Shown piece after piece: positions 9,800 to 18,956 of a DNA stretch of 64,000 nt. The stretch is from Taylorella equigenitalis ATCC 35865. Its GTDB lineage: Bacteria; Pseudomonadota; Gammaproteobacteria; Burkholderiales; Burkholderiaceae_B. How positions within the stretch are numbered: position 1 is the first letter of the stretch; the number at the start of each line of letters is the position of its first letter. The position numbers and the translations under genes were made by a program. Below the pieces are notes generated by a model. That model was not told the origin of the DNA, did not search any database, and saw only the letters and a program-made list of their open reading frames with translations. Where the stretch lies: the NCBI RefSeq assembly GCF_000276685.1, contig NC_018108.1, positions 1,302,001 through 1,366,000 on the forward strand, read 5' to 3'.

Positions 9800-10804
9800 T
9801 TAAGTACTAAGCGTATTTGAAAGCAACTTGGCCGTGATATCAACTATTGGAATTACCCTGTCGTAAGCCATACGACTAGGTCCTATCACACCTAATGCTC
9901 CGATAATTTTACCATTTGACTGATATGATGATGCCACTATAGATAAGTCCTGAAAAGGCACATAAGGGGACTCTCCGCCAATATAAATTTGTACCCCCTG
10001 GGAATGTGAAGCCAAATCAAGAATATGTGCTAGTTCAGATTTCTGCTCAAATAAAGTGAACGTTTTTTTAAGTTTTGTTAAATCACTAGCTAAATCTTCA
10101 GAATCTAATAATTTACCCTGACCTGAAATTTTTACTTCACTTTCAGAACGAGAACCCACAGAATCAATCGACGACTGCATAAGTTGTGAGATATCAATTT
10201 TAAGTTCGCTTAGTTGATTTGAGATTTCAACTCTTACTTCAGAAAGTGGCAATCCAGCATAATTACTATTTAAATAGCTTGCAGCCTGATGTAGAGATTT
10301 ATCAGAAATATTTGTATCTACGTTAAGAATTTTATTGAACACTTCGCCTTGAGGTGAAACTAAAATCATAAGAACAGAAGAACCTGAAAGCCTGATAAAT
10401 TCTATATGTTTAAAATGCATCTCTCGATTTGGAACAACTACTACTCCAGCAAAATGCGTAAGCTTAGATAAAATACCTGCTGCCGACTCCATCAGCTCTG
10501 GCAATGATGAAGAGCTAGCCGCACTAAACGCTTCCTCAATTACTTCATGACTATCATAAAAGTTTTGCTTTGATGTGAGTAAATTGTTCACGAAATATGA
10601 ATAACCCTTCGGAGTTGGAATTCGACCAGCAGACGTGTGTGGACTATGAATAAGTCCTAACCTCTCCAAATCAGACATCACATTACGAATAGTGGCAGAT
10701 GAAAGACTAAAATAAGAAGCCAATAACTTAGAGCCTACTGGCTGCCCTTTTTGAATATATTCCTGAATCAATTTTGTAAGTAACTCTGCAGACCGATCAT
10801 CCAT
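9800..10804 (-). CDS. hrcA: Heat-inducible transcription repressor HrcA
   Basis: Repressor of class I heat-shock genes that binds CIRCE operators and needs GroEL to fold. 334 residues with the N-terminal winged helix (residues 1-70; LIQEYIQKGQPVGSKLL, SLSSATIRNVMSDLE) and the GAF-like and dimerisation domains. No CIRCE inverted repeat (TTAGCACTC-N9-GAGTGCTAA) is visible in front of hrcA, grpE or dnaK, so its target is presumably groESL elsewhere, while the DnaK cluster looks RpoH-driven. Divergent from nadK. Confidence 0.96.
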   Translation of the reverse strand: MDDRSAELLTKLIQEYIQKGQPVGSKLLASYFSLSSATIRNVMSDLERLGLIHSPHTSAGRIPTPKGYSYFVNNLLTSKQNFYDSHEVIEEAFSAASSSSLPELMESAAGILSKLTHFAGVVVVPNREMHFKHIEFIRLSGSSVLMILVSPQGEVFNKILNVDTNISDKSLHQAASYLNSNYAGLPLSEVRVEISNQLSELKIDISQLMQSSIDSVGSRSESEVKISGQGKLLDSEDLASDLTKLKKTFTLFEQKSELAHILDLASHSQGVQIYIGGESPYVPFQDLSIVASSYQSNGKIIGALGVIGPSRMAYDRVIPIVDITAKLLSNTLST

Positions 10805-10909
10805 TTAATACCTTACTACACCCTAGGACAAAAATATCCTAATATCAATTTTGCTAGTTGCTTAATATATAATTCATTTAATCATATTTTGCTTATATAA
10901 GGTTGATTT

Positions 10910-11812
10910 ATGCATTTTTCAACCATTGCTTTGGTTGGGCGTTATCAAGATTCTGGCATGGATGTGCCTTTGCGTGAATTGGCTAATCAGCTAATTGATG
11001 CTGGAATTGAAGTTATTATTGAAAAAGATACAGCCAAATATACAGGCTTAAAAGAGTTTCATATCGGTTCTATAGATCAAATCGGCGCCTTGGCTGATAT
11101 GACTATAGTTCTTGGCGGAGATGGCACTATGCTTGGAGCCGCCCGTTCATTAGCTCCATTTCACGTGCCTCTTTTAGGTATTAACCACGGAAGGCTGGGC
11201 TTTATTACTGATGTACCTGTACATAAATCAAAAGCCGCAGTTCAGTCTGTAATCGAAGGTAAATTCACGGTAGAAAAAAGATCGCTTCTTGAGGGTACTA
11301 TTATCAGGGGATCTGAGGAGATACATGCTGGCATTGCATTAAATGATGTAGTTTTAAATCGTGCTGGTATAGCTGGTATGATTGAAGTTTCAGTGGATTA
11401 TGATGGTGTGCATATGTATAGGCAGCGTGCGGACGGTATTATCATATCGACTCCAACTGGGTCTACAGCCTACTCTCTATCTGCTAATGGACCTATTATG
11501 CATCCAAAGACCGATGCTTTTTTGGTCGTACCCATTGCCCCCCAAACACTTTCACATAGACCTATAGTATTGCCAACTTCAGGAGCTATTACCCTAACGG
11601 TTTGCGATGCAAGTCATTCAGGTTTCGGCGCAAATGTACACTTCGATATGCAAAGCTGGAACAATCTTCAAGTTAACGACAAAATCATGGTGCGCAAATC
11701 AAAACATCCAGCTCAATTTATTCATCCTGTGGGTTATAGCTACTTCTCCACATTACGTAAAAAACTGCATTGGAATATTATGCCTGATGGCAATGAGGAC
11801 TGCGGATGCTGA
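10910..11812 (+). CDS. nadK: NAD kinase
   Basis: Phosphorylates NAD to NADP using ATP or polyphosphate. 300 residues with the family signatures GGDGTMLGAAR (around residue 68-78), GINHGRLGFITD and TPTGSTAYSLSANGPI. An AAGG ribosome-binding site precedes the ATG. The last 7 bases overlap the start of recN, giving a nadK-recN operon as in other beta- and gammaproteobacteria. Confidence 0.98.
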   Translation: MHFSTIALVGRYQDSGMDVPLRELANQLIDAGIEVIIEKDTAKYTGLKEFHIGSIDQIGALADMTIVLGGDGTMLGAARSLAPFHVPLLGINHGRLGFITDVPVHKSKAAVQSVIEGKFTVEKRSLLEGTIIRGSEEIHAGIALNDVVLNRAGIAGMIEVSVDYDGVHMYRQRADGIIISTPTGSTAYSLSANGPIMHPKTDAFLVVPIAPQTLSHRPIVLPTSGAITLTVCDASHSGFGANVHFDMQSWNNLQVNDKIMVRKSKHPAQFIHPVGYSYFSTLRKKLHWNIMPDGNEDCGC

Positions 11813-13485
11813 TATCGCTTCATATACGCGATTTTGTAATTGTTGACCGAGCAGACATTAACTTCAAAAACGGTTTTACAGTTTTTACTGGAGAGACTGG
11901 TGCGGGCAAATCCATACTTATTGATGCTCTTCTTTTGACTCTCGGTCAAAGGGCAAGTGCATCGGTTGTTAGATCTGGTTGCACAAAGGCTGATATTTCT
12001 TCCGTATTCTCAGTTGATGATGAGCTTCGCAGTTGGCTTACAGAGCGGGACTTTGAGGCCGATGAGTTAATTCTTAGACGTGTAATCGACTCCAATTCAA
12101 ACAGCAAAGCGTATATTAACGGTGTACCCTCAACTCTTGCCCAGATGAAAGAATTGGCTGAGCTACTTATTGATATTCATGGGCAGCACGCACATCAATT
12201 GCTTTTACGTGCCCAATCTCAAAGAAATCTTTTGGACACTCAAGGTGGACACATCTCCTTGGTACATGAGCTAAGTTCAGCTTGGTCTAAGTGGCAATAT
12301 TCCCTAGCTCAACTTGAAGAGGCAAAATCTCGTTCACAAAATATTGAACGTGAAATCGCTCAAGTACAGTGGGAGCTTGGAGAAATACAGGAACTTGCAC
12401 CTATTGAAGGTGAATGGGAGCGAATTAACGAAGAGCACACACGCCTTTCTAATGCAGAAGAACTAATTGAGGGTGTGGCTAGGATTATAAATAAATTAGA
12501 TAAAGAATCCGATGGTGATTATAAATCTGGCGTTTATGGAGTTATTGATTCGTTATCTCAATGTGTAAGTATATTAAGTGAATTGGTATCAAACGATAAG
12601 TCATTGAACCCAATTTTAGAGTCCTTAGAATCAGCTCGTATCAATTCAGATGAAGCTAATGGGGAGCTAAGAAGATACCTAGAGAATGTTGAAAACGACC
12701 CCTCAGCACTCGAATCAGTAGAATCTCGCCTAAGAAAGTACTACGACTTAGCTAAAAAGTTCAGATATCAACCTGAGGAAACTTTCAAACACAAATCAAA
12801 GCTTGAATCAAAACTAAATGAACTGCAAGTATCTGTAGATATCGAGGCTATAGAATTAAAAGTGAGTGAGTATGAGAGCAAGTACAGAAACATTGCCACA
12901 GAATTAACCAAAGCTAGAAAGGCTACGGCTACAGCTTTAAGCAAAGACATAACTGAAGCAATGCAAACTTTAGCAATGGAAGGCGGTAAATTTGAAGTTG
13001 TTTTAGAAACCTTGAGTCAGCCGACCTCTTATGGAATGGAGTCGGTACAATTTATGGTTGCTGGGCATTCTGGAACAGCAGTTAGACCGCTCTCAAAAGT
13101 CGCTTCGGGAGGAGAATTGGCTCGTTTATCCCTAGCTATATCAGTTATTGCTAGTCGTGCTAAACAAGTTCCTACATTGATATTCGACGAGGTGGATTCT
13201 GGAATAGGCGGTGGCGTAGCTGAAATAGTAGGCAAGTTATTGCGACAATTGTCAGCTGAACATCAAGTCCTTTGTGTGACCCACCTGCCCCAAGTTGCAG
13301 CTTGTGCACACAATCATTTTGAAGTTAATAAGGAAAATGTAGATGGTGGCACGATTTCAACCATAAAAGAACTTGATGCCAATCAACGAGTCGAAGAAGT
13401 TGCACGCATGCTAGGCGGTGTCAAAATAACTAGTACTACAAAGGCTCACGCAAAAGAGCTTATAGACTCAAGTTCAAATTCCTGA
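11806..13485 (+). CDS. recN: DNA repair protein RecN
   Basis: SMC-like ATPase for double-strand break repair. 559 residues: N-terminal ATPase half with Walker A GETGAGKSILIDAL (about residues 30-43), long coiled-coil arms in the middle, and a C-terminal half with the ABC signature ASGGELARLSLA and Walker B LIFDEVDSGIGG. Length is normal. Its 3' end overlaps the convergent dapB by 12 bases. No LexA box was recognised upstream; expression probably comes from nadK readthrough. Confidence 0.98.
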   Translation: MLISLHIRDFVIVDRADINFKNGFTVFTGETGAGKSILIDALLLTLGQRASASVVRSGCTKADISSVFSVDDELRSWLTERDFEADELILRRVIDSNSNSKAYINGVPSTLAQMKELAELLIDIHGQHAHQLLLRAQSQRNLLDTQGGHISLVHELSSAWSKWQYSLAQLEEAKSRSQNIEREIAQVQWELGEIQELAPIEGEWERINEEHTRLSNAEELIEGVARIINKLDKESDGDYKSGVYGVIDSLSQCVSILSELVSNDKSLNPILESLESARINSDEANGELRRYLENVENDPSALESVESRLRKYYDLAKKFRYQPEETFKHKSKLESKLNELQVSVDIEAIELKVSEYESKYRNIATELTKARKATATALSKDITEAMQTLAMEGGKFEVVLETLSQPTSYGMESVQFMVAGHSGTAVRPLSKVASGGELARLSLAISVIASRAKQVPTLIFDEVDSGIGGGVAEIVGKLLRQLSAEHQVLCVTHLPQVAACAHNHFEVNKENVDGGTISTIKELDANQRVEEVARMLGGVKITSTTKAHAKELIDSSSNS

Positions 13486-14214
13486 ATCTATAACATCCTG
13501 CATATCGAATAGACCTGTGTCCTTATCTTTAAGGAACATAGCTGCTCTGCATGCACCCTCAGCATAATGCTCACGATTAGAGGACTTATGAGTAATCTCT
13601 ATCACTTCCCCATCTCCGCAGAACATAACCTTATGCTCTCCCACAATAGATCCGCCACGCACAACAGAAAACCCAATATGACCATCTTTTCGAGCACCAA
13701 CATGCCCATGACGAGTCCAATCAGCCACATCCTCAAGCTCAACATCAAGAACTTTAGCGATAGCCTCTCCCATCATAATGGCTGTACCAGAAGGAGAATC
13801 AACTTTATGCTTATGATGAGCCTCGAATACTTCGATATCATAGCCCTTTAGAAGCTTAGCAGCTTCCTGCAAAAGTTTCACCGTTACATTAACCCCAAAG
13901 CTCATATTCGAAGCCATAACAAGGGATATATTTTTTGATACTTCCTCTATAACTTTCTTTTGATCAGCAGTAAAACCCGTAGTTCCGATAACTAATGAAG
14001 TTCCAAAACGATGACAATAATCAAGATACTTCATAGTTCCTTCAGGACGTGTAAAATCAATAACGCAATCGGCTTTCTCAATTATCGAGCTAATTTCGTG
14101 CTCAGTAGATGACAAATCAATTAAAGCAACCTCAGAAAAATCAGGAATTTTAGAAGCAACATGTTGAAGCATCTGTCCCATGCGACCCGATGCCCCTGTG
14201 ATAGCTATCTTCAT
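13474..14214 (-). CDS. dapB: 4-hydroxy-tetrahydrodipicolinate reductase
   Basis: NAD(P)H-dependent reductase of the lysine/diaminopimelate pathway. 246 residues, a little short of the usual 265-270, with the nucleotide-binding GASGRMGQM at residues 7-15, VIGTTGFT, and the substrate and catalytic motif HHKHKVDSPSGTA. Follows bamE by 3 bases, the same pairing as in Bordetella, and converges on recN with a 12-base overlap. Confidence 0.97.
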   Translation of the reverse strand: MKIAITGASGRMGQMLQHVASKIPDFSEVALIDLSSTEHEISSIIEKADCVIDFTRPEGTMKYLDYCHRFGTSLVIGTTGFTADQKKVIEEVSKNISLVMASNMSFGVNVTVKLLQEAAKLLKGYDIEVFEAHHKHKVDSPSGTAIMMGEAIAKVLDVELEDVADWTRHGHVGARKDGHIGFSVVRGGSIVGEHKVMFCGDGEVIEITHKSSNREHYAEGACRAAMFLKDKDTGLFDMQDVIDSGI

Positions 14215-14217
14215 ATA

Positions 14218-14643
14218 CTACTTTGTACCAGATTCTGTAGCTTGAGAGGTCTCAGTAGTAATGCCACCAGTTTGCTGAATTTTAAACGTAGCTGGCTGTG
14301 AATGTGGCAATGGATCCGCCTTCCAATCCGTAAGTCTATCATTACTATCGAACCAAAGCGACAATTCGCGAATTGTAGTAGACCCAAATCCTGGTTTAAA
14401 CGAATATCGATAATCCCAACGATTAGTCCTGAATATATCCTTAGAAACTGGGTTACCTAATGCAAATACCACCTGCTCTTTGGTCATCCCTTTTTGTAAA
14501 AGATCTAGTTGTTCTTGAGTGACCCAATTACCCTGTTGGATAGGGGCTTTGTATGGAAATCCCCATCTACCACCACTACATGCAACTAATAGTGATGCGA
14601 ATAATAACGAAAAAGCGATCTTGTTTATTTTTGATATTTGCAT
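14218..14643 (-). CDS. bamE: Outer-membrane assembly lipoprotein BamE (SmpA/OmlA)
   Basis: Small lipoprotein of the BAM complex that helps fold outer-membrane beta-barrels. 141 residues: a lipoprotein signal with lipobox LVAC (Cys22), then the SmpA/OmlA fold with the characteristic LQKGMTKEQVVFALGNP and WDYRYSF. Divergently transcribed from fur across a 94-base gap, the classic omlA-fur arrangement of proteobacteria. Confidence 0.95.
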   Translation of the reverse strand: MQISKINKIAFSLLFASLLVACSGGRWGFPYKAPIQQGNWVTQEQLDLLQKGMTKEQVVFALGNPVSKDIFRTNRWDYRYSFKPGFGSTTIRELSLWFDSNDRLTDWKADPLPHSQPATFKIQQTGGITTETSQATESGTK

Positions 14644-14737
14644 AGTTATAAAAGTAGATTTACGCTAAACGTTAATTATAAAGTGTTTTGACAAAATTGG
14701 TTATAATGAAAGTCGATAATAATTCAAGGGGATTTGC

Positions 14738-15154
14738 ATGAGCGACTATCAAGAATTGCAAAACAAAGGCCTTAAAGCCACCTACCCTAGACTTAAGATT
14801 TTAGACCTTTTTAGAAATTCTGAAACTCGCCATTTAACCGCAGAGGACGTTTTTCGTTTACTCTCAGCAGAACATGTTGATATTGGCCTAGCGACAATCT
14901 ATCGTGTACTTACGCAGTTTGAACAGGCTGGCCTATTGATGCGCAATCAGTTTGATAGCACGAAATCAGTTTTCGAGCTTAACGATAATGAACATCACGA
15001 TCATATGGTTTGTGTATCTTGCGGAAAAGTTGAGGAATTTATTGATGAGTCTATGGAAGTCGCACAGAGAAAAGTGGCAGACCATTATGGTTTTGAGCTT
15101 TTAGACCACACCATGACCATATATGGTGTATGCCCAGATTGCCGTACTAAATAA
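14738..15154 (+). CDS. fur: Ferric uptake regulator Fur
   Basis: Fe2+-dependent repressor of iron acquisition genes. 138 residues: winged helix N-terminus ([27 protein letters not shown]-like helix [16 protein letters not shown]) and a metal-binding dimerisation domain with [13 protein letters not shown] and the second Cys pair CPDC near the C-terminus. A GGGG-type ribosome-binding site precedes the start. The stop overlaps murB by 8 bases in convergent orientation. Confidence 0.98.
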   Translation: MSDYQELQNKGLKATYPRLKILDLFRNSETRHLTAEDVFRLLSAEHVDIGLATIYRVLTQFEQAGLLMRNQFDSTKSVFELNDNEHHDHMVCVSCGKVEEFIDESMEVAQRKVADHYGFELLDHTMTIYGVCPDCRTK

Positions 15155-16163
15155 TTCTGGGCTCAGGCTCTAACATAATTCCAAATTTATTAAATACATC
15201 ATTTTTAATTGCATCAGATAACTCCAATATATCTGATGCAGTTGCTCCCCCATTATTTACTATTACTAAGGCGTGATGCTCGTGAACAGTGGCTGGTGTC
15301 CCCAACGAACGCCCTTTCCAACCCGCCTCATCAATAAGCCATCCAGCCGCCACTTTGTAAATTCCCTCTGATAGCGGATAAGCCTTTATATTTGGATATC
15401 TATCAAGCAACTCTTGAAACTTTTGCGTACTTACATATGGGTTCAAAAAGAAACTTCCCGCATTGCCCTGCTTTGTATAATCGGGTAGCTTCGAGGTCCT
15501 AATATCAATCACTGCATCCATAATCGACTTCGGATCCGATGTTGAACTTATGCCTGGGTACTTGAGCAGATCAGCATAATTTATATCAGGCTTCCAACTT
15601 TTTGGGATGGCAATGTCCACGCTCACAATCATCGGCTTATATTCATTAGCCTTGAAATAACTATTCCTGTACTCAAATTTGCACTCATCGTGCGAGAAAA
15701 TTTTCTCAACACCCGTATCTAAATCGACAGTTCTAACCGATTCAACAAATTGAGAAACATCCTTCCCGTACGCCCCGATATTTTGTACAGGAGCTGCACC
15801 AACTGTCCCAGGAATTAAAGCAAGATTTTCTAATCCTGGCATATCGTTGGCAATGGTAAAAACAACGAATTTATGCCAATTTTCCCCAGCTCCGACTTGA
15901 ATCCTAAAGTGAGTATTTGAGTCTTCTAAAAGATGTAGCCCAGATATTCGATTCACAATAGCAAGCTTATCTATATTCTCTCTTAAAATTACATTGCTTC
16001 CACCTCCTAGGACGAAGTAATCGAGACTTAGAGATTTGATGACTTCTAACAAACTCGGAACATCTTCTATAGTCTCGAGAACAGCTCCATATGAGGCTTT
16101 TGATGAGAGGCGGAATGTATTTAAATAAGTGAGATCGAAATTCTTTTGTGGTAAAAACGTCAT
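15147..16163 (-). CDS. murB: UDP-N-acetylenolpyruvoylglucosamine reductase
   Basis: FAD enzyme that reduces UDP-GlcNAc-enolpyruvate to UDP-MurNAc in peptidoglycan synthesis. 338 residues, type I (E. coli-like) length. FAD-binding [11 protein letters not shown] near residue 50 and [18 protein letters not shown] are clear; the proton-donor Ser region is [10 protein letters not shown] and the C-terminal [18 protein letters not shown] carries the catalytic Glu. Monocistronic between fur and tRNA-Gly. Confidence 0.97.
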   Translation of the reverse strand: MTFLPQKNFDLTYLNTFRLSSKASYGAVLETIEDVPSLLEVIKSLSLDYFVLGGGSNVILRENIDKLAIVNRISGLHLLEDSNTHFRIQVGAGENWHKFVVFTIANDMPGLENLALIPGTVGAAPVQNIGAYGKDVSQFVESVRTVDLDTGVEKIFSHDECKFEYRNSYFKANEYKPMIVSVDIAIPKSWKPDINYADLLKYPGISSTSDPKSIMDAVIDIRTSKLPDYTKQGNAGSFFLNPYVSTQKFQELLDRYPNIKAYPLSEGIYKVAAGWLIDEAGWKGRSLGTPATVHEHHALVIVNNGGATASDILELSDAIKNDVFNKFGIMLEPEPRII

Positions 16164-16188
16164 AAATTTTAAATATTCTTAATTATGC

Positions 16189-16217
16189 TTGACGTGCCAA
16201 TAAGCCCTTATTATAAT
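16189..16217 (+). promoter_or_regulatory. Sigma-70 promoter for tRNA-Gly
   Basis: TTGACG (16189-16194), 17-base spacer, TATAAT (16212-16217): near-consensus, about 50 bases upstream of the tRNA 5' end. Confidence 0.8.
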
Positions 16218-16267
16218 TTATTTCTTTTATGGGCGGTAGATATATTTGCCTATAAAACCCTCCAGAT

Positions 16268-16343
16268 GCGGGAATAGCTCAGTTGGTAGAGCGCAACCTT
16301 GCCAAGGTTGAGGTCGCGAGTTCGAGACTCGTTTCCCGCTCCA
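16268..16343 (+). tRNA. tRNA-Gly (GCC)
   Basis: 76-nt cloverleaf: 7-bp acceptor GCGGGAA/TTCCCGC (with mispair tolerance), D-arm TAGCTCAGTTGGTAGAGC, anticodon loop TTGCCAA with anticodon GCC, T-loop GTTCGAGAC, and encoded 3' CCA (16341-16343). Confidence 0.95.
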
Positions 16344-16841
16344 TTTCCCCTTTTCTCATATATTCTAAACACTCCCAATCTTTCATAAGTTATTGACTTT
16401 AAAGAAAAACGATTGTTTTTACATTTAAGAAAAATACTGGATTCATTTTTAGTGACAATAGTTTTAACAAAGTCTATGTTAAAAAATCCTCAATAGATCT
16501 TTATTAGATTTTATGGAGCCTGATTATATCCGACTATCAAATATCATTGATTTGATTTAATTAAATTTAATGTGATGGCTGGTAAACTTGAAAATTCAAT
16601 TGAACAAATTAAATGTCAACGGCAATCCAAATTTAACCCCTTTTTAACTAAATCGGCAATTGAAAATTGCCTCCTCTTGCACTTAACTATTAAATAAAGA
16701 ACACGTAAATATTGCCAACTAAAAGAAGTTTTGTTTGTTGAATTTAGTGTTTATAATCCAACTTTTTTATTTGAATGATTAATAGATGCTATATAGAATT
16801 AATAAACGTAAATACTTTATTTTATTTGGGAGTTCATTAAT
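16344..16841. other. Gene-free, AT-rich 0.5-kb spacer
   Basis: No credible open frame on either strand. It contains a short perfect inverted repeat GGCAAT-N5-ATTGCC at 16655-16671 without a T-tract, and a possible promoter for the metal exporter downstream (TATAAT at 16752-16757 with a weak TTTTGT about 17 bases upstream). The remainder shows nothing I can name. Confidence 0.5.
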
Positions 16842-17903
16842 ATGACTATCGAGCACAGTGAACATCAAATATTCAAATCTAATATCGAACATGAATTCGG
16901 ACAAGGAAATAAATCTAAAGCCGAAGTAAGAACCTTTTGGGTTATGGTAATTACTTTCGTAACCATGTTCGGAGAAATCATTGCAGGCGTGTGGACTGGT
17001 TCTATGGCACTTCTAGCTGATGGTATTCATATGGGCGGACATGCTTTAGCTCTAGGTCTTGCGTTTGCGGGATATTATTTATCAAGACGATACGCACACG
17101 ACAGACGTTTTAGTTTCGGTAGCGGAAAAATTAATGACCTTGTAGCCTATTCTACTTCCCTATTATTGCTGATTACAGCAGCTTTGATAACCTATGAATC
17201 CTTGTATCGATTATTCAATCGCACTGAAATCTTAGCTCAAGAGGCTTTAATAGTGGCGGTTTTAGGGTTAATCATAAACTTAGTTTCATTCGTGATTTTA
17301 AAAGGAAGTAATGACTTTGAATCTATAGAGCATGGGCACGGTCATAGTCATAGTCACAGTCACGGGCACAGTCATGGTCACGGGCATGGACATGAACATA
17401 ATCATGACCATACACATGATCTTGCTACTCAAAAATCTAGAGAGGATGCGGAAGCATTGCCAGAGAGAAAAGACAATAACTTACAAGCCGCAGTTTTACA
17501 CGTTCTAACAGATGCAGCCACATCAGTAGCTGCGATTATAGGCATCGTAGCTGCATGGAGCTGGGGTTGGACTTGGCTTGATCCACTAATCGCATTAATT
17601 GCGAGCATATTAATCGGTAAATGGACAATTGACTTGATGAAACAAGCTAGCAAGGTCTTATTAGATGCGACTGCCCCTGGTTCAGTTGAATCAACCATAA
17701 GAAAAACACTTGAAAGCGTAGACGATACTGAAGTTATAGACTTGCATGTATGGTCAATTGGACAGGGTTGTTGGACTATGATTGCATCTGTTATACACCA
17801 TGGCTCAATGACGCCTCAAGACTATAAAACATTGCTTAAGGGCATGAAAAACTTACATCATCCAGTTATTGAAGTTCAACAATGCAAGCATGAGATATCT
17901 TGA
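16842..17903 (+). CDS. dmeF: CDF-family divalent metal exporter (DmeF-type)
   Basis: Inner-membrane cation diffusion facilitator that exports Co2+/Ni2+/Zn2+-type ions by proton antiport. 353 residues with six predicted membrane segments. The TM2 metal site is LADGIHMGGHAL and the TM5 site is VLHVLTDAATS (HxxxD). Between TM4 and TM5 (about 165-187) lies a very His-rich cytoplasmic loop with some 16 His alternating with Gly, Ser and Asp. The C-terminal cytoplasmic domain is present. The N-terminus and the RFSFGSGKINDL motif match the DmeF branch better than ZitB or CzcD; the exact metal is inferred. No DmeR/RcnR-type regulator is adjacent. Confidence 0.88.
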   Translation: MTIEHSEHQIFKSNIEHEFGQGNKSKAEVRTFWVMVITFVTMFGEIIAGVWTGSMALLADGIHMGGHALALGLAFAGYYLSRRYAHDRRFSFGSGKINDLVAYSTSLLLLITAALITYESLYRLFNRTEILAQEALIVAVLGLIINLVSFVILKGSNDFESIEHGHGHSHSHSHGHSHGHGHGHEHNHDHTHDLATQKSREDAEALPERKDNNLQAAVLHVLTDAATSVAAIIGIVAAWSWGWTWLDPLIALIASILIGKWTIDLMKQASKVLLDATAPGSVESTIRKTLESVDDTEVIDLHVWSIGQGCWTMIASVIHHGSMTPQDYKTLLKGMKNLHHPVIEVQQCKHEIS

Positions 17904-17996
17904 TGTAGGTAGCTAAAAACTTGAGGTAATCCTGTTTAGGACGAACCTAATAAATAATTAGATAAATCTAATTTGTAAATTTAGTTTTATCCTCTG

Positions 17997-18049
17997 CTCC
18001 CCCAACTCTTCATACACATAACCGAAATTATGTCTGCTAGTTGAGGGAG
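17997..18049. repeat. Imperfect inverted repeat, possible dmeF terminator
   Basis: 11-bp arms (17997-18007 and 18039-18049; CTCCC.CAACT against AGTTG.GGGAG, one mismatch) separated by 31 bases, followed by TTTCGAATTTT on the plus strand. The long loop makes it a poor terminator; it could also be an operator or a relic. Confidence 0.35.
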
Positions 18050-18138
18050 TTTCGAATTTTGTATTATTTAAAAGGTAATCCTCGAAATCGTTTCTGTTTT
18101 TTTATGGTAGATTAATAATTCACCATCTAGTTTAATTA

Positions 18139-18888
18139 TTAAAAAACCTCCATTAGCTTTTCTTTTACATCCCAAGGGACGGTAGGTTTCATACCGAGGG
18201 CTAAAGATCTTAAAAAATTTTTAAATTTATATTCGTAGGTTCTTAAATTTAATAGATTAAGAGGATTTAGTTCCGATAATTTTTCTAAAATATCATTCAG
18301 TTTGACTGAGTAATTGATACCCTCGGGAAAATCAAATCGTCTAATGCCCAAATTACTTCAAAAGGCTACTATATATATTCTTTTTCTATTTTGAGGAACA
18401 CCGAAATTCTTACTATTAAGAACTTGATGAAAAACTTGATATCCTAAATTTTTTAGTGCAGAAACAATAACTTTAAAGGTCTTACCCTTATCATGATTAA
18501 CTAGATTTTTAACATTTTCTGCAAAAACAACTTGTGGTTTATGATAATTAATAATCCTAGCAACTTCAAAAAATAAGGTTCCCCTGGCATCATCAAATCC
18601 CATTTGTCTGCCAGCTGCAGAAAAAGCATGGCATGGAAATCCAGCTAGTAAAAAGTCGTGAGGAGGTATATCGGATTCCACTTCCTTAGTTACATCACCA
18701 TGAATTAATTTATTACTAGAAAAATTTGATGTGTATGTTTTTACTGCATTTGAATCAATTTCACTTACATAAACTGTTTTGAGTTTATTGCCAAATGCCT
18801 GTTCAAATCCTAATCTAATGCATCCAATACCAGCAAACAAATCAATAGATGAATACAGTAAATTTCCTAAAGTCCCAATGGGTATATT
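18139..18888 (-). pseudogene. Broken DNA cytosine-C5 methyltransferase
   Basis: The minus strand encodes the N-terminal half of an m5C methyltransferase: motif I DLFAGIGC, motif IV AGFPCHAFSAAGRQ (catalytic Cys; usual PCQxFS reads PCHAFS), motif VI FAENVKNL and motif VIII VPQNRKRIYIVAF. The frame then hits TGA at 18360-18358 and resumes in the same frame (NLGIRRFDFPEG) for about 70 codons to 18139. No motif IX/X or target-recognition domain follows, and no ATG precedes the DLFAGIG region: the frame opens after a TAA at 18891-18889 with no conventional start. Intact enzymes have 310-400 residues. Read as a decayed orphan or former restriction-modification methylase; no endonuclease gene is next to it. 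Confidence 0.85.
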
Positions 18889-18956
18889 TTAATAATAAAA
18901 TGATAGTTATTATGAGCATGGATAGAATAGTCCACTCTAACTTTTAAGGAGATGTT

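Noticed and set aside
16655-16671. Inverted repeat before dmeF as a terminator for tRNA-Gly
   Set aside because: Only 6 bp, not followed by a T-tract, and 300 bases beyond the tRNA.
18358-18360. TGA in the methyltransferase as selenocysteine or recoding
   Set aside because: No SECIS-like hairpin follows, the position is not catalytic, and the gene lacks other essential parts, so decay is simpler.
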